Assembly (NCBI GenBank): GCA_030248295.1
Contig: JASANH010001467.1
Span: 59,396-123,395 of the forward strand
Direction of reading: 5' to 3'
Source: Mesodorylaimus sp. YZB2_4
Lineage: Eukaryota > Nematoda > Enoplea > Dorylaimida > Dorylaimidae
DNA length: 64,000 bases
Positions 1-12,395 of this stretch are shown in pieces. The stretch's first letter is position 1, and every line of letters begins with the position of its first letter. Both the position numbers and the translations under genes were made by a program. Under the pieces are notes generated by a model, which saw only the letters and a program-made list of their open reading frames with translations, did no database searches and had not been told where the DNA came from.

Positions 1-2350
1 TTTTAAAGGGAAAACTTTTTGTGTTTGACTACTGTAATTTTCTTGGTCTTTTTATCTGGTCAAAATGTTTCTTCGATTTTGTTCCTTTTATCTCAGTTTT
101 AAAAGGTTGGCTATACTCGTTGAAGTCGAGCATCAAATATGAGTCAGCTCGATCATGACATGACTTCTGTACTCGCCTTGACCTAAGACATTTAAAAAAA
201 TAAGTGGTATGTGATTAATATGGCGCAATATCGAATAGGCACCCTGGCAGATGCCGTGCGGTTGCTTGGTTTTAGCGTGCCTGACCTGTTATCGATCATT
301 CATTGACTGTGTCTCATTTTGTTTCGCCTCTAGAAGTTGAACAGGATATTAGGAACCTTTTTTCAGCGGTGTATTGGGTATCTGGTTAGGCTAGTCGAAA
401 AATATAGGGTATTTGAATGGAACTCCCATACTTTGATAATTGCGATTTTAAGGCGTGTTTAAGTGTCAGTTTGAAGTGATGTGATCAAAGCGTATTGTAG
501 GGTGACGAATTCGTGATTACTTGTTGTACTGTACGTATTGTCGTATTTTCTGGGTCCTATGCTAATACTGTATGCTGAACATGAATGCGTACTGATTGAC
601 CATTGACGGGAGTTCTGAAAAAGTGCCCGTGGGTACAGTACTTTGGACTGTAGCATTGTTCTCACAATCCCAGGCGGACGGCTTTATCGTAGCCTCTAAG
701 TATTTGAGACTGCGGACATCGAGCACAGGGCGCTGATTGATCCAAGGCTCAAAGACAAGCTGCATAAAGGTTCTTTTTCCCACGCACCATTCAACCTAAC
801 TCATTAAATTCTATACTTGTGAAATTCTAGAACGTATCTTTATTTGGGCACTATTCCATCTTGCGTTTCATTGCCCATCTCAGTAACCACTCCTTGGAAA
901 ATGTTTTATTCTTCAATGTTCCATGTTGTGGAATAAGCTCCGTTCAGCATTTCGCCCAAATGCAACCGTTATTTCCAAAAATGCAGCACGTGCGTCTGCC
1001 TGCAAGATGAAGCATGTTTTTGATACGAAAACCTAAAGAGAGCTGACGTACGTTTTGGTTTCTGCGAAATGGCAATTCGTGGACCCGATTCGTAGGAGCG
1101 ATATGGTGGCGGTGCTGGAAATGTACATAATGCGTCAGATTCAGAAAATGGCTACAGTAGTAATTTTCGTGGATATCGAAAATTTTCGCTTTTACTTATT
1201 TGAGGCAAAGAAGGATAAAAACTCTGTCTTACTTCCCGGTCTCATAAGGGCCTCTTGACTTTCAGAAACATGCGGGTATTCCAATCCTCGTTGAAAACCT
1301 TTCCAGTATCTGCCTAAGCTACGCTTGGCTTCGCTGAAAAAAAGAAAGCTTGTGATGAAGTTGAGGCCACCCCAGGAGAGGCACTGGTCATCGATGGCTA
1401 GACAGATTTTCTTTTGTCTCTGCTGCCTCCTTCAACATAAAAAATCCTCTTTCTACTATAGGCAAGACATGGACATGAAATAGAAAATGAGACTTTTCAA
1501 GCAGATGTGCTTTCTTTGACATGCCATTCTGTCAGTGCAGTAAAATCATCCAAATCGCATACATTTCATCTTCCAGATCTTCCTCCGATGATCCAATAAC
1601 GCCAAATATCACTTGCGTAAACAAAATACACCAGATTAGCCGCACAGAAAAATACATTTTGGTTTTCTTAAAAGCACTGGGCTTAAAGGGGAACAGCCGC
1701 CTCGATAAGAGCAAGGTCGGACACTGACCGTCTTTACAGAGTTGTCGAATCGACCGAGCAGAATTTGAAGAATGCTTGGATCGTTTTCATTTTGTTATTT
1801 CGCCTGCTTTTTTCTCAGGGCAGCGTATTCATCATTGTTTTTCCTTGATTCAAGGCCTGAGAAGATAGACACCTGCAACAGGCACGGCACGATCGATTAT
1901 TGGTGAAAGAAACTTCATGCGATGACGCACGGATAGGGGATAATAGGGAAAGGGCCCGTGGGTGTGCTTATGATATATACAGAATGTGCTCAACGTCTGT
2001 TTATCAAAATGCAATCGAGTGGACGTACTGCTGTGATAATGGTCAGGCAGAAATCTGCGGGCGCCGTGATCACTCGAATGCAAGACCGGCTTTCACTTCA
2101 ATTCCATTTTTAGAAAGTGCTTGGTGCGCTTTAGTTGAACGAGCCTGACCCAGGCCTAGCCTTTATCGAGATGATAAGGGGTCTTCGTAAAAAAATCCGT
2201 ACAAAGTAAAACGGCCTTAGTTACGGCAAGAATGAAGCAGCCACTTTACCCCGAACAGCTAAGGAGATAGCCCAGAAAATTCTGAATCGCCTATTGTGCT
2301 TTTCACTTCCCTCATTCCTGGTCTTATTGTGAAGAATGCCTTTGAATAAG
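1..2350. other. no recognisable gene
   Basis: Only short open frames without family signatures or convincing splice structure are seen on either strand. The sequence is mixed composition with no long repeat that I recognise. Confidence 0.5.
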
Positions 2351-2394
2351 CTGGCCTCAAGATTGCTCATGTGCAACTTTTACAAAGTGAATCT

Positions 2395-2700
2395 CCATCT
2401 CAGAAAACTATATGCCGCTCATTATGTCCAAGCTAAAGGAGTTCAAAAAAAGGATATCCAGGACATCGTCCGAAGGTTTGAGAATGGTTTGCCAGCTTAA
2501 AGTCATGAAGAATCTGGTCCTTTCTCCCGGAAGCTCACCAAGACGAAACTGAAGTCACTTGTCAAGGGAGTCGGGAGTTGCTGCATCAGCGAAATTGGCA
2601 ACTAAAATTTTTCGCCTTATTCCTTGCTTGAAAATAATGTCTACTGTACTACAACAATTGAAAAATCTCAGTTTTTCTCCCGAAACGGTGTTGAGTCCCG
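2395..2700 (+). mobile_element. decayed mariner/Tc1-like transposase relic
   Basis: Around 2433-2500 the plus strand reads as a helix-turn-helix-like piece (AKGVQKKDIQDIVRRFENG). After a stop and frame changes come SHEESGPFSRKLTKTKLKS and a segment near 2640 reading MSTVLQQLKNL. The order resembles the N-terminal DNA-binding part of mariner/Tc1 transposases, where an IVRRFE-type helix is followed by a proline/arginine linker and a second helix-turn-helix. No catalytic DDE/DDD region, inverted terminal repeats or intact frame is visible, so this would be a short dead fragment. The assignment rests on pattern similarity only. Confidence 0.35.
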
Positions 2701-4222
2701 CTTTAGGCGTAGGTTAGTTCTCCTGAGTTTTTTGGAGTGGTCTTAGACAGTGGAAGCGATGTTTCAGCCGCAGCAAGGGCCGGCGACTCGCTCAGTCGCA
2801 GAGAGTAATTGGTCGGCTAATCCATTAATGCGGCCCCTTATCTGAATGTACCTCGCTTTTCACGGAAAGCATTGGGTCACACTTGTTTTAAGGAGGGGAA
2901 GTATGTAACAGGCATGCACTAGTATTCCTCGATTCGTCACCACTCGGTCATTTCAGACAGTCACACGGGACTTTTGCCCATCGCCAACCTCCGGGCAACT
3001 CCGGCATTGGTAGTGAATCGCCTCATTGACCATTAGGTAACCTTTTCGCTTAGTCTTTTGAAACAAATTGAAATGGCTTTCGTTCACTCGACTTTCACAA
3101 ATAAAGCGTCGCGTTATTATGACCTGTAATCATGTACGTGGCTTCTTTGAAATCGGCATATATGTTGACTTTTTGAAACTAAACCAATACCCAAATACAT
3201 GGCGATCTTGGTCGGCCTTTTTTGTCTCATGATGTGCAATTATTTTGCAGTAAGTACGCATTTGCTTGCTTCCCTTATTTGTGCAGATACGGTGTCATTT
3301 ATCTAAACATTAGGCGAACAGGCAGGACTCTACACGGCTCCATTCGCCTATGCACTGGGCGAACAAACGGAGCCATTGGCCAGGTCCGACGTTGGGTCCC
3401 AAAACCCAAGCCATTTTTGGGGGTTTTCGGGTTGGGTTGTGTCGGGTTTTTAGACTGGGTAGTTTTGCAGCATGAGCATGTGGTTGGTGGGCACAGCGTA
3501 TTGAAGCCACTGTGATATTGTGATACGACTTGCTCCGTATTACTGGAGGGAGCGACCGGTAGGCAGAGCTATTGAACCAGGCCAAAAACCTAGTGCAGCT
3601 AACCAAGTTTTTCGACCTAGTCCGCTCCCAGCTGCCGGGTCCGCGCAGAGTATCGATTGTCAGTCGAGCCTCTACAACCATGTTCTGTGCCAAATAGTGC
3701 TCGCTAGAGTAGTCTTATTCGCCGTGTGCTGAAATTTGTCGATCAACATTGCTACCGGATGCCTTGAACTGGAAGACCATTTCGATACGATCGGCTGCAC
3801 AACTCGCGCAGGATCATATATGTAATCTGTTCACTAGGTATAATAATGGTACCCTGACGCGGAGGCAGAGATTATGTGATTCGATCAACAAGATCACATA
3901 CGTGCCAGAAAATAATTGCTGTGCTCGAAGCAAGACACAACAAATAGAAAGCTGCAGATGGAATGAGAGCAATTCCATATCGATGCAGCCACCCACCGAG
4001 TATGTCGTGCCAGCATGTTTGCCAGTGTTACCCAGTTTCGGTTCATCGAATCACGTAACAAAGGGTAACGGCCTGAAATTTGTGCCGCGTCTTGCGATTG
4101 GGTTCAGTTTTTGCCAATACTCGCCCATCATTACCTTAGGAAGTCGGTCAAGGACTCACCATGCCATTTTCGCTTTCCTTGTAAACATTCTCTCATCGCT
4201 GCATATCGTCGCTGACGGCTGT
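2700..4222. other. no recognisable gene; 5' flank of DEG/ENaC gene
   Basis: The frame used by the channel gene stays open upstream from 3749, but that part (3749-4222) shows no family similarity. I treat it as 5' UTR, or possibly an unassigned upstream exon. The other open frames look incidental. Confidence 0.45.
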
Positions 4223-6758
4223 ATGATAGAAGGTCTGGACATGGAGAATTTTAAGAAGTGGCTAAATTACAAAAGTCGCATCGAACAAGCAGAAAATGAT
4301 AATCACAGTCGCCTTCCGGTAACTATTGGCTTGATCATAACTACAGTTTTCACAGTCATTTTTATTTATGTGGCTGCTACTTATTTTACCAATCTTAATG
4401 ATGCCAAGACTTCGGCTTCGACGCTTGCGGTCGACCATTCGTCTACAAGTCGTTTCCTGCCGCCGAACGTTTACCTTTGCGCGAGTGAAAACAAACCTCG
4501 CTCGACTTGGAGAAGATCGAAACGGGAGGACAACGTGGCGCCTCAACTGATTAAGCGTGTTGCTCGACCGCTATCACCAGCGCACAATTCTCTAAGTATG
4601 AATGGTGCCTACGATCCGCCCCTCTATCACGATGCTGGTGCGAGATGCGCTTGGGGTCATTTGACTGGACGCCGTGTCCCCAACATCGAAAACGTAGGCG
4701 TATCCTACGACTCACAACAATTGGGAGCGAGAGCGTGTGATGACCCCGAAGTGTGCAAAAGTATTTGTCTGCGTTTGCATAAACCTGACGATCCGTACTT
4801 GTGCAATTATTTCACATGGAATCGTGAAAAGAAAGTTGCTTTGTTTTACTTTCTTGAACCGACCATCAGATGGAATCTGACGCAGGATGTTCGAGTGGAG
4901 ACATTCTTTTGGCAATGCAAAGGTAGGCTGTCTTGGTTGAACATTCATCACATGGACGCTGCAGCTTGTGCCTCGTCTAGAGTCCCCATGCACATGGTTT
5001 TGGAGGCCTCATCGGATTCATCCATCCATGGCGGACTTGACGGCCACTCAACTTAGAAGCGCTCATGGAGTGGTAGGTGTCAGCCAGTGCACTGATTTTG
5101 CTACGTGTCAGTTCGCGTGCGAGACACGGCCGACATTCAGAGAACTTCAAGAGCAAGGACAAGTGATTGCAAGTGACGCCAGTTTGGATGATCCAACGGT
5201 AAGTGCTTAGTCCATACAAATTTCAGTCAAGGCAGATCTAAAAAATTTGAGCATAAGAGAGATTCGAACCTACGCTTTTGGGGTTCCAGCCTATGTCCAT
5301 CACTAATGGCTTATGCTCTATTGAGTCCTTGAAACTATAGTAATACTGAGCGTCAGGAATGTGGTCTCCTCAATAGCTTTCGAGTTGGCTAGAAAAAATG
5401 TCAGGAGTGGACATCCGGTGAGTGCGGCTGCCAAGGAGGGTGGGGTACTGATTGAACGTTGAGCACGTGGTCATAGTTTCTTGATCTTGAATCCGAGGTT
5501 GCTGCTCTAAAAAGATATGCGAGGTAGGTAAAACTCCCCGCTTCCTTGCCTTCCAATCATCCAGGGAGAAACCACCACGTAGTGAGGTATCGTATCACAG
5601 GAGGCCTGACCGAATGCGATGCCAACATACTGTACTGCTAAATATCCCAAACACGCAGCACACGGAGAGAATGGTATTGTACCAGTGTTTTTTCAGTGCG
5701 ACTACGTTGTCATTCCATCAACGGACACCAAGAACCAGTTCAGTTTCCTTTTTTCGATGCGTCAATCCGTCTTGAAGAACACGACTTACGCTCGAAGCCA
5801 AAATTACGACTCATTCGAGCTAATATGCAGAGACAGTAAGTGCGTCTTGTGCCCTTTACTCACTCTCTTGATCCATTGACCTTCAGGTGCTCCAAGACAC
5901 ATTGCCCCAGCAGCTAGCAGTGTAGTCGTAGCCGCCCCACCTGCGCAGCCCCCACGACCACAAAGGAAACAACGTGATCTTCCCGCAGACATGATGGATA
6001 ATGCGCAGGGCGAAGAAGAGATCAGTGAGAAAGTGAATCTGCGAGAATGCCAGCTCGAAGGGCAGAAAATCGATTGTTCCGCATTGACAAAGGATGCACA
6101 ACTGGAAGCACCCTGCATTCAACTGACCACAGAGGACTCTCGTGGTCATATATCGATTTCAGTCAATACTAAAAAGCCAGTTTGGTTTTCGGTGGAACAA
6201 CCTGGTTTAGACGGGCTGGAAGAACATACCACGCTGAATCCCGGATTCAGGCATGCAATTGATATGAGATTGGAAAAGCCTGACGACGTGGAGTCGAGCA
6301 AATGCGGCCCGCTGAGTGTTCGCGGTCGTCGCTGCGCTGCCACGTGCAATGATCGGTTAGCTATCGATGTGTGCGGATGCTCGATCAATGCAGACCCCGA
6401 AATGGGGTATATGGGATCTCTGGTTTCCATACCCCTGTGCACTGACAACCAGCTGAAATCATGTGTGTTGGATCAGCTGCGATCGGATGCCTTTTTCGAT
6501 TGTATGAATGAATGCAAGAGGCAGTGCTCGACATGGCATCCATTCGAGCTCATGAAATCGGAGGGCTCAAAACTGCCAAGCGATGATCACCTAATATTGG
6601 ATCTTCATTTTGCCAGGTCACCCAGTGAAGTCCAAGCCGAGCCGATGTGGTGGAATAAGGGTGTTGAGCAAATTATGCAGGTATGGGCACCAAGTTTGCT
6701 GGTTCTAATGCTGCTTATGGCAGTAATAATCATTATATATGTGACCACGCGTCGTTGA
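4223..6758 (+). CDS. divergent DEG/ENaC (amiloride-sensitive sodium channel family) protein
   Basis: Probable plasma-membrane cation-channel subunit. Exons that join in phase are 4223-4922, 4981-5198, about 5670-5835 (acceptor uncertain) and 5887-6758, giving about 651 residues. The start at 4223 (alternative ATG at 4241) lies just before the first membrane segment. Features: short cytosolic N-terminus, TM1 at about residues 31-53, a large Cys-rich extracellular domain, TM2 at about 627-647, and a very short tail. The extracellular end carries the family signature, a PGF motif (NPGFRHAIDMRL) followed by the Cys pattern RCAATC...DVCGC...CTD...CVLD...CMNECKRQCS. Unusual: no HG motif is obvious before TM1, and TM2 (preceded by VEQIMQVW) shows no clear GxS selectivity filter. 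Ion conduction is therefore uncertain, and it could be an accessory or non-conducting member. Family call fairly sure; exon 3 edges less so. Confidence 0.72.
5249..5318 (-). tRNA. tRNA-like sequence or tRNA pseudogene in DEG/ENaC intron 2
   Basis: A 9-base perfect inverted pair (GAGCATAAG / CTTATGCTC) encloses 52 bases. Read on the minus strand these include a T-loop-like GGTTCGAATC. The acceptor-like pairing is good, but the T stem is poor and I cannot place a convincing anticodon stem. It is probably a degenerate tRNA or tRNA-derived repeat rather than a working gene. Confidence 0.3.
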
Positions 6759-7640
6759 GACTCGTAGCTGATTTTTGTGCTTATTGAAGTCTGCTTGTTA
6801 TCGAATGCATTTTATGCTCTGACAAGTCTTGTTTTTGACAATCTTGACACATTTCACAATGACTCGATTCTATTCCTACCAGCCAATGGCCTATACTACG
6901 TGCAGCAAATGGATACCAGCACCCGAGTTTGGCCGATTGAGAGGGACACACAGCCGTCCATGGGAGACAGATCCAGTTCTATCGTGTTATGACATATAGA
7001 GCCATCTCTTGACGACGCACGGCCTCTCGGCATAAATAAATGCCATTTGATGAGTGAAGAAATCGGGATGAGTTGAAATGTCGGCACTATTCAGGGAACA
7101 GTTATCGAAATCTTCCTGAAATGATGACAGGTGCTGATGTGTCGGAAATACAGCAGGTATAAGAATTTATTTCGAGAGAGCACCACATAAAAGGGGTAGA
7201 AGACAAGTTTAGAAGGTAGGATATCTGGATAATGAGTAAGTGTTGGAAGGCCTCTCCGCTTCTTCCCCCATGTCTGGTTCGTTCCCATCCTACCACCTGA
7301 TGCGCGAGTTCTGACCTGAGTTGATATGCTTGACCTGACCTTTCTGTTCTCATCATTAGGGTGATGAAGTTGCAGCACGGTTCATCATATGCAACTGTTA
7401 TTATGATCAGTAGCTTCCTGCTGGTGGTCATACCATTCAGAACTGTCCGAATTTATGCTAGCGGTATATGCTCAGAGCATGATCAAATCATCAGGCCACA
7501 ATACATTTTTTAAATTATCGCACTTAATAGCGGAGATACTACAAATTGAATTTAGATACGTGTGATCATACAGTATGGCACAGGGAAATAGGGCCTCCAT
7601 TGGTATGCTTGAGAACTGGGTTAGGTATTACAGTCCATCT
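6759..7640. other. 3' flank and intergenic sequence
   Basis: No supported gene. Further exons of the minus-strand PAN protein would be expected here, but I could not identify one by Cys pattern. The open frames are short and featureless. Confidence 0.4.
7035..7040 (+). promoter_or_regulatory. candidate poly(A) signal of DEG/ENaC gene
   Basis: An AATAAA hexamer about 275 bases after the stop codon at 6758, on the gene's strand. Confidence 0.35.
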
Positions 7641-7643
7641 TAC

Positions 7644-7916
7644 CTCGGGCGAATAGTTGACTGATAAGCAACGAAATGACTTTTCGATAACGCATTGTTT
7701 TATGCAATGGAGTTTCGTTGGAGCAGTCACTATCTTCTCTGTCGAGCCGAGAAGGAGACCACGTCGTCTGAAACACAGACGCACTTGCATAAGAACTTGT
7801 CGCAGGATCAGTTCTTCACATGACTCCTTTGTGACGTCGAGATCTTCGCCATAGGATGGTGCTCCAATTAATAAAAGCAAAATGGTGGCAAAAGTCACTA
7901 GGCTCTGTGATTCCAT
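7644..7916 (-). CDS. PAN/Apple-domain secreted protein, first exon (partial)
   Basis: The ATG at 7916-7914 opens a frame with a clear signal peptide (MESQSLVTFATILLLLIGA) and then the first half of a PAN/Apple-like fold. The Cys spacing includes a CIKQC core followed by RCLSVNYSP, as in PAN domains where Cys-x3-Cys sits in a helix and the next Cys precedes a Ser-x-x-Tyr strand. The exon ends in phase 0 at a GTAAGA donor (gt at 7643-7642). Without splicing the frame runs only 25 more residues to 7566, so the rest of the domain probably lies on downstream exons I could not find. Likely an extracellular or matrix-binding protein. Confidence 0.5.
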
Positions 7917-8852
7917 GTGATTGCTAGGGACTCATCAGTTCTTCAGTACCTTTCCTAGGGGTTGGACATGTTCTTCCTTTCCTTTCCTAGGGTTGGACTC
8001 TTTCTTGCCTATCCTGCTAGATACAGAAAATCAAACCCTTCGGTTGTTTTGCTGCAGCTAAGTTTAGAGTTATGAAATAAGGAAGCAGTAAACGGGCCGA
8101 AGGGTTTGGTGCCGAGCTCTGAGCGGACCAGAGTCTGAAAACGCGGGTCACTAATCGCAAATATGGGGCCCACTGACAGCGAGACATCCAGGAGAGAGAC
8201 CCCAGATCACACGGGGTCGCAATGACACTTGTGTTCGCCACCAGATCTCTGAAATTTTACTACGATCAATAGCCAGGTCAAAACGACTTACTCGTGTATT
8301 CCACAAGCTACACACAATTGGAAAAGCCCCAAGGAAAATGATGTTAATATCAAGGCTGCGCCCTTCATCATAGATTCGTGTCAATTCGGTTCAAAATCCC
8401 AAGATTTTTGGTTCCTTTCAAAACGTACGCAATTAAAACATAGAAAAGGGATACGTTTTGGTGTCTATCATACGTGTCGAAGAAATATCAAGAATGAACA
8501 CTGGTGCGGCGTCTCATCCATGCCGTATATACATAGGTTGAATTAGTGCGATTGAAAATTTCTCGCCACTCACGAACTGGGGCGTTAATGACAAATAAGA
8601 CAAGGCACCAAGGCGAGTTTGTCGAGAATATTCTGTTTGGAACAAAATACCCATCCCCAAAACAAGATTATGATAGCCCCATTTACTTGTGAAAGGTCGT
8701 TATATCTTTCAAAAACATGTTACTCACGCCTTAAGTGCATTGATTCTTGTATTCAGAGACTCGTGAGAACAGTGGCACGGAAGGCATGAAATAAGACGCT
8801 AGATCAAAAAAACTGTGCTCCAAAACTCAAAACTAGCATCGAACGCTAAATC
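7917..8852. other. intergenic, nothing recognised
   Basis: Between the PAN exon and the end of the next minus-strand gene. It contains an imperfect short direct repeat (CTTTCCTAGGGGTTGGAC / CTTTCCTAGGGTTGGAC) at about 7951-7995 but no gene. Confidence 0.45.
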
Positions 8853-10451
8853 TCACACAAAATACGAGCGCGCGTAGTCCTTCGCTTCCAGTTTCTTGGC
8901 GTTTTGACGTACTGGAGAAGTCGCTTCGGTTGGCGGCTTCGTTGCCGCGTGAAGGCGCGGTAATTCTGGTTTCTTTCGTTCGTGTCCATGATGCTCTTCT
9001 TGCTTCCTTTTTCCCTCGTGTGATGGCCGTGCCGCCGGGCTCTTGCGGTGTGGAGATGGAGTCGGATTTTTCGGTTGCCCTCCAATTGATTTATCACGTG
9101 TGATCACTGATCGAGAGTGCACATGAATCGGCGAATGGCGATGGGTGGGATGCAATTGGGGCGACTTCTTTTCTTTCTCGTCGGTACCATGGTGCCTTGG
9201 ACTCGATAAGGGCGGTGGCCGATGACCGCCAGCTGCCCTCTCTTTCTTGCGTTCATGATCCACGTCGCCATTGTGGGCTGCAGCAGAGGGGCGATGAGTG
9301 CGTCGAACATCAGGCGATGTTCCTTTCTTGTCTTTACGAGTATCATCCCTCGGGCCGCCGATGAAGCTAGACGCAAGTACGGGAGGACCAACCACGCTTT
9401 TCTTACTGACGTCAGATTGCTTGCGATCACGTTTGCCCGTCTGGGGCAAGTCAGGAGGACCCACCTGCGATTTCTTCATGTCCCTGAATGCCAGGTTCAG
9501 CCAAGAACCTGGATGATCTGAAAATAGTTCAGTACAAGGATGAGGTTACCGAAAAAGGCATGAATTCGCGATACCAGACTTCTTCGGTGGAGACTCCACG
9601 GCCTTCTTTGTGCCATCTTCTCCTTTGCGTGGCTTTACCACTGAAGTATCTGCGACGATCCTGCAAAATCATGGGGCATTTTACTGAGCAATACAGTACT
9701 GCATGAAATAGCCCATACTTGGTCGGTTCGAAAGAAAGATATTTAGCGTCAATAAAAGTATCGGTTTCAGGCAGCGACGAGACGTCAAATGGTGGCCGAT
9801 CAATTGGGCCAGCGACCAATTTTGGTGGACCAACTGCCATTATATCCAGATTTGCATTCTTCTTTTTCGCAACCATCATCTTGAAAGCCACCATATTGAA
9901 GCCTGGACTGTCATTACTGTTCGGCTTATCGTAAGTCGGAGTCGGCTGGTCAGATACAAGAGTTGCTACTTCCGATGGTATGGTCGGATTCCTGAAAAGC
10001 ACCCTTGTCGAAATCAGTTTTTGCGATGAGCCTAACTTTTCTATCATGGTTAAACTTACACGGTTGTGTCAGGTTTACTGCTCGCCAAACTGTCGTTTCT
10101 CTTTCCCTTTCGTGTCTTTGGAGCCGATTTTTCATCTGACGACGTCTCATTCTTTCCGTCAGACTGCGTTCCCTTGCCTTCATCTTTGGCAGCCGCTTTT
10201 TCCTTCAAAAAATTACAAAACCCTTTTACCCCAATCGAAACCTGGCAGCGCTGAATTTTTGCGCTAGGTACTGGTTCTCCATCGCTCTTCCTTACCTCTT
10301 TCTTCGAGGAGCAACAAGCGCATTTCAAGATGAAAACCAAGGCACCCAGAGAAATTGCGGTGCAGGCGATCGCATAAAGTAAATAGCTGTTATTGTGTGT
10401 CGATGTCGATCCGTCGGACTCAGCCACCAGAATTGGAGCCATGACCACCAT
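8853..10451 (-). CDS. single-pass membrane protein with long basic, disordered cytosolic tail (unknown family)
   Basis: I do not recognise the family. Exons in phase: 10451-10060, 9991-9719, 9660-9575 and 9517-8853, giving about 471 residues. The short N-terminus may act as a weak signal peptide. One membrane helix covers about residues 23-42, followed by a juxtamembrane CACC (possible palmitoylation) and a Lys/Ser-rich tail. The last exon is rich in Lys, Arg, His, Pro and Ser and repeats GPP/GGP elements (VGPPKL, VVGPPVL, FIGGPRDD). It starts about 100 bp from, and opposite to, a second single-span protein gene of similar architecture. Function unknown. A basic tail of this kind could bind phosphoinositides or nucleic acid, but that is speculation. 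Confidence 0.65.
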
Positions 10452-10547
10452 ACAGTAAGCTACCAATGGGAGGAATGGTGAGCTGACGGAATGAACTATG
10501 GCGTGTCTCTGTCGCGTGACTAGCTTTACACTATCCGCAAGTACAGT
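10452..10547. promoter_or_regulatory. short shared promoter region of a divergent gene pair
   Basis: Only 96 bases separate the ATG of the minus-strand gene (10451) from the ATG of the plus-strand gene (10548). Both 5' UTRs and any promoter elements must therefore overlap or lie inside the genes. No TATA box is apparent. Confidence 0.4.
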
Positions 10548-11900
10548 ATGATATCTACCTCGATTACCTCACTATCGAATAAGAGCCTGCATGTCGAAAT
10601 GGCTTCTGAGGACGTTTCTTCGGCGCACGACTCTCCTTCGGCGTTGGTAATCGTCATCGCTGCAGCTTCAGCTGTCTGCTTCATCATGCTGATCATACTT
10701 TGCTTATGCAAAAAAAAGAAAAGACCCAATAAGAAAATGAATGTCAACGTAAGTGTCCCAGTTTGCTTTTTTTGCAATTGTACGTGACCATTTTGTTTTG
10801 TAGGAAATAGAGAAAGAAAACAGCAAGTTGATCAGTGCAATAAAAACCATAGAAGATTCTGTCGTCCCTGGTTCAGCTCCCATATCTTTGGAGCCCTTCC
10901 ACACCGAGCCTGGCAGTGATACAGGGTTGTCTGTCATCGCGCCTTCGCAATCTGAACTGGATCGATATCTCGAGGAGACCAAATGTCTGTCAGAAAAAGA
11001 AAAGTAAGCGGGATCTGATAATGAGTCCCCTATGGTGAGTTTATAGGCCGTTAATTCTTGGTGTTTTTAAGAAGGGGGGTCGCAGCGGCTAAAAATGCCA
11101 AATCGCGAGCAAAAATTCGCTCGGTGACGCCACAAGCTTCCAAAGCAGCGAAAGCTCAGAATATATCGCCGACAACGAAGCAGTCGAGTTCGAGCCCAGC
11201 ATCTCTTGTCGGACAAGTTGCAGCCAAACCCACATTATCTCTATCCACGCCCGCTAAAAAGCCTGTCCCCGTTGCCGTCCCAACTAGCTCGATGAAACGC
11301 AACGAAATCGAGGACCACTCAAGGAAATCGCCGCCTGGCTCGCCATTCCTCAAACAGTTCTCGTTAATCGGCGGTCCCAAGCAAGGATTGCCGATTCGTG
11401 ATGCCCGGAATGCGGACAATGAAGTTTGTCGTATCTACCAGCATGCACCAGGTGAAAACGCACCGAAGGAACTGCAGTCATGTTTAAAAACTGACTTCGA
11501 TGCAGGAACATGGAAAGAGTCTGCTTCTGACTACCATGCGTGGTAAGAGACTTTTAGATTTTTCCGACTCAGCAAATAATAGTCTAATACAATTTTTAGG
11601 AAGACAACGAATTCAGCCGCGCTGACTATGCCAGCGACATGTCAAAGCCCAGGTAAATATGGCTTAAATTGACATTCGGAAAAGTATGAAAAAGTGGTTG
11701 CGCTTTTAGGCGAGACATCGAAGGTGATGGGCGGCAGTTTGATATCGCCTTGCGCATATTCGACCAACGGGGGAAGCGCTGCTCAACGAACTATGACCTC
11801 AATGCAAGTAACAGTTTCGGAGAAGCCGAAGGCATCACCTGTCAGTCTTCGATCGTACAAGCTGAGGGGTGAAACAGAACCGATATCAGCTGCACGCTGA
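10548..11900 (+). CDS. single-pass membrane protein with Ser/Lys-rich cytosolic tail (unknown family)
   Basis: Five exons join cleanly in phase: 10548-10748, 10804-11003, 11072-11542, 11600-11652 and 11710-11900, giving 371 residues. There is no signal peptide. A short Ser/Thr-rich N-terminus precedes one helix at about residues 31-54, ended by Cys and a KKKKRPNKK stop-transfer run. The tail is Ser/Lys/Pro-rich with a LIGGPKQ motif recalling FIGGPRD in the oppositely oriented neighbour. Shared layout (short exterior, one helix, Cys, lysine run, disordered tail with GGP motif) suggests the two are diverged paralogues, which is an inference. No catalytic domain is visible. Confidence 0.65.
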
Positions 11901-12254
11901 AAATTCGAGTAGTGAACAGGTCATTGATCAGTTGCGATTAAAACGACAGGCGTAACGAAACTGCTACTTGTGCTTTTTTGATGACCAGTACTCGTGCCAG
12001 CATAAACGGTTTTTCATTATGAATCTTTTTTCCAAGTTTTATCCGCTTTAGCCTGCCCGGCGTCACGTTTTGCCAGCCAGAAGTCGATCCTTGAAACATG
12101 ACTGTTTCCTTGGATTCTGCACTTCAAACATCTCGACATAAGAGCATTCTGGGCCAGACACTGGTTTCCCTGGAAAATGGCTGGTGATATCTGAAGCTGC
12201 CAATTTTTGATAGCCGAGACTAATTACAGTATGTACTCGTCTGCCCGTCCCTGG
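11901..12254. other. intergenic, nothing recognised
   Basis: 3' flank of the plus-strand membrane protein gene. No coding signal or repeat recognised. Confidence 0.4.
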
Positions 12255-12395
12255 CGTGGGAGATTACGTAGGCATCTGCTGCCTCTCACGCCAGAGGAGG
12301 CAAATTATTCCATAATGTGTCCCTTCTCCCTTGAGTGCGCATAGTTGTGTTTGATATGTGGTAAATTACGAACATAAACATGAATGACTTTCGCC
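12255..12395 (+). repeat. tRNA-derived SINE, diverged copy
   Basis: It shares an ordered series of motifs with 40625-40790: a CTCTCACGCCAG core, a (C)CCTTC-CCTYGA block, TGTGCATAAG/GCGCATAGT, and a TGTGG-TAAA-ACATGA end. The copy in the TMTC intron keeps tRNA-Glu-like box A and box B motifs. Here the box B part is largely lost. Confidence 0.5.

Noticed and set aside
3749..4222. N-terminal extension of the DEG/ENaC frame
   Set aside because: No similarity; family N-termini are short, so it is treated as 5' UTR or unassigned.
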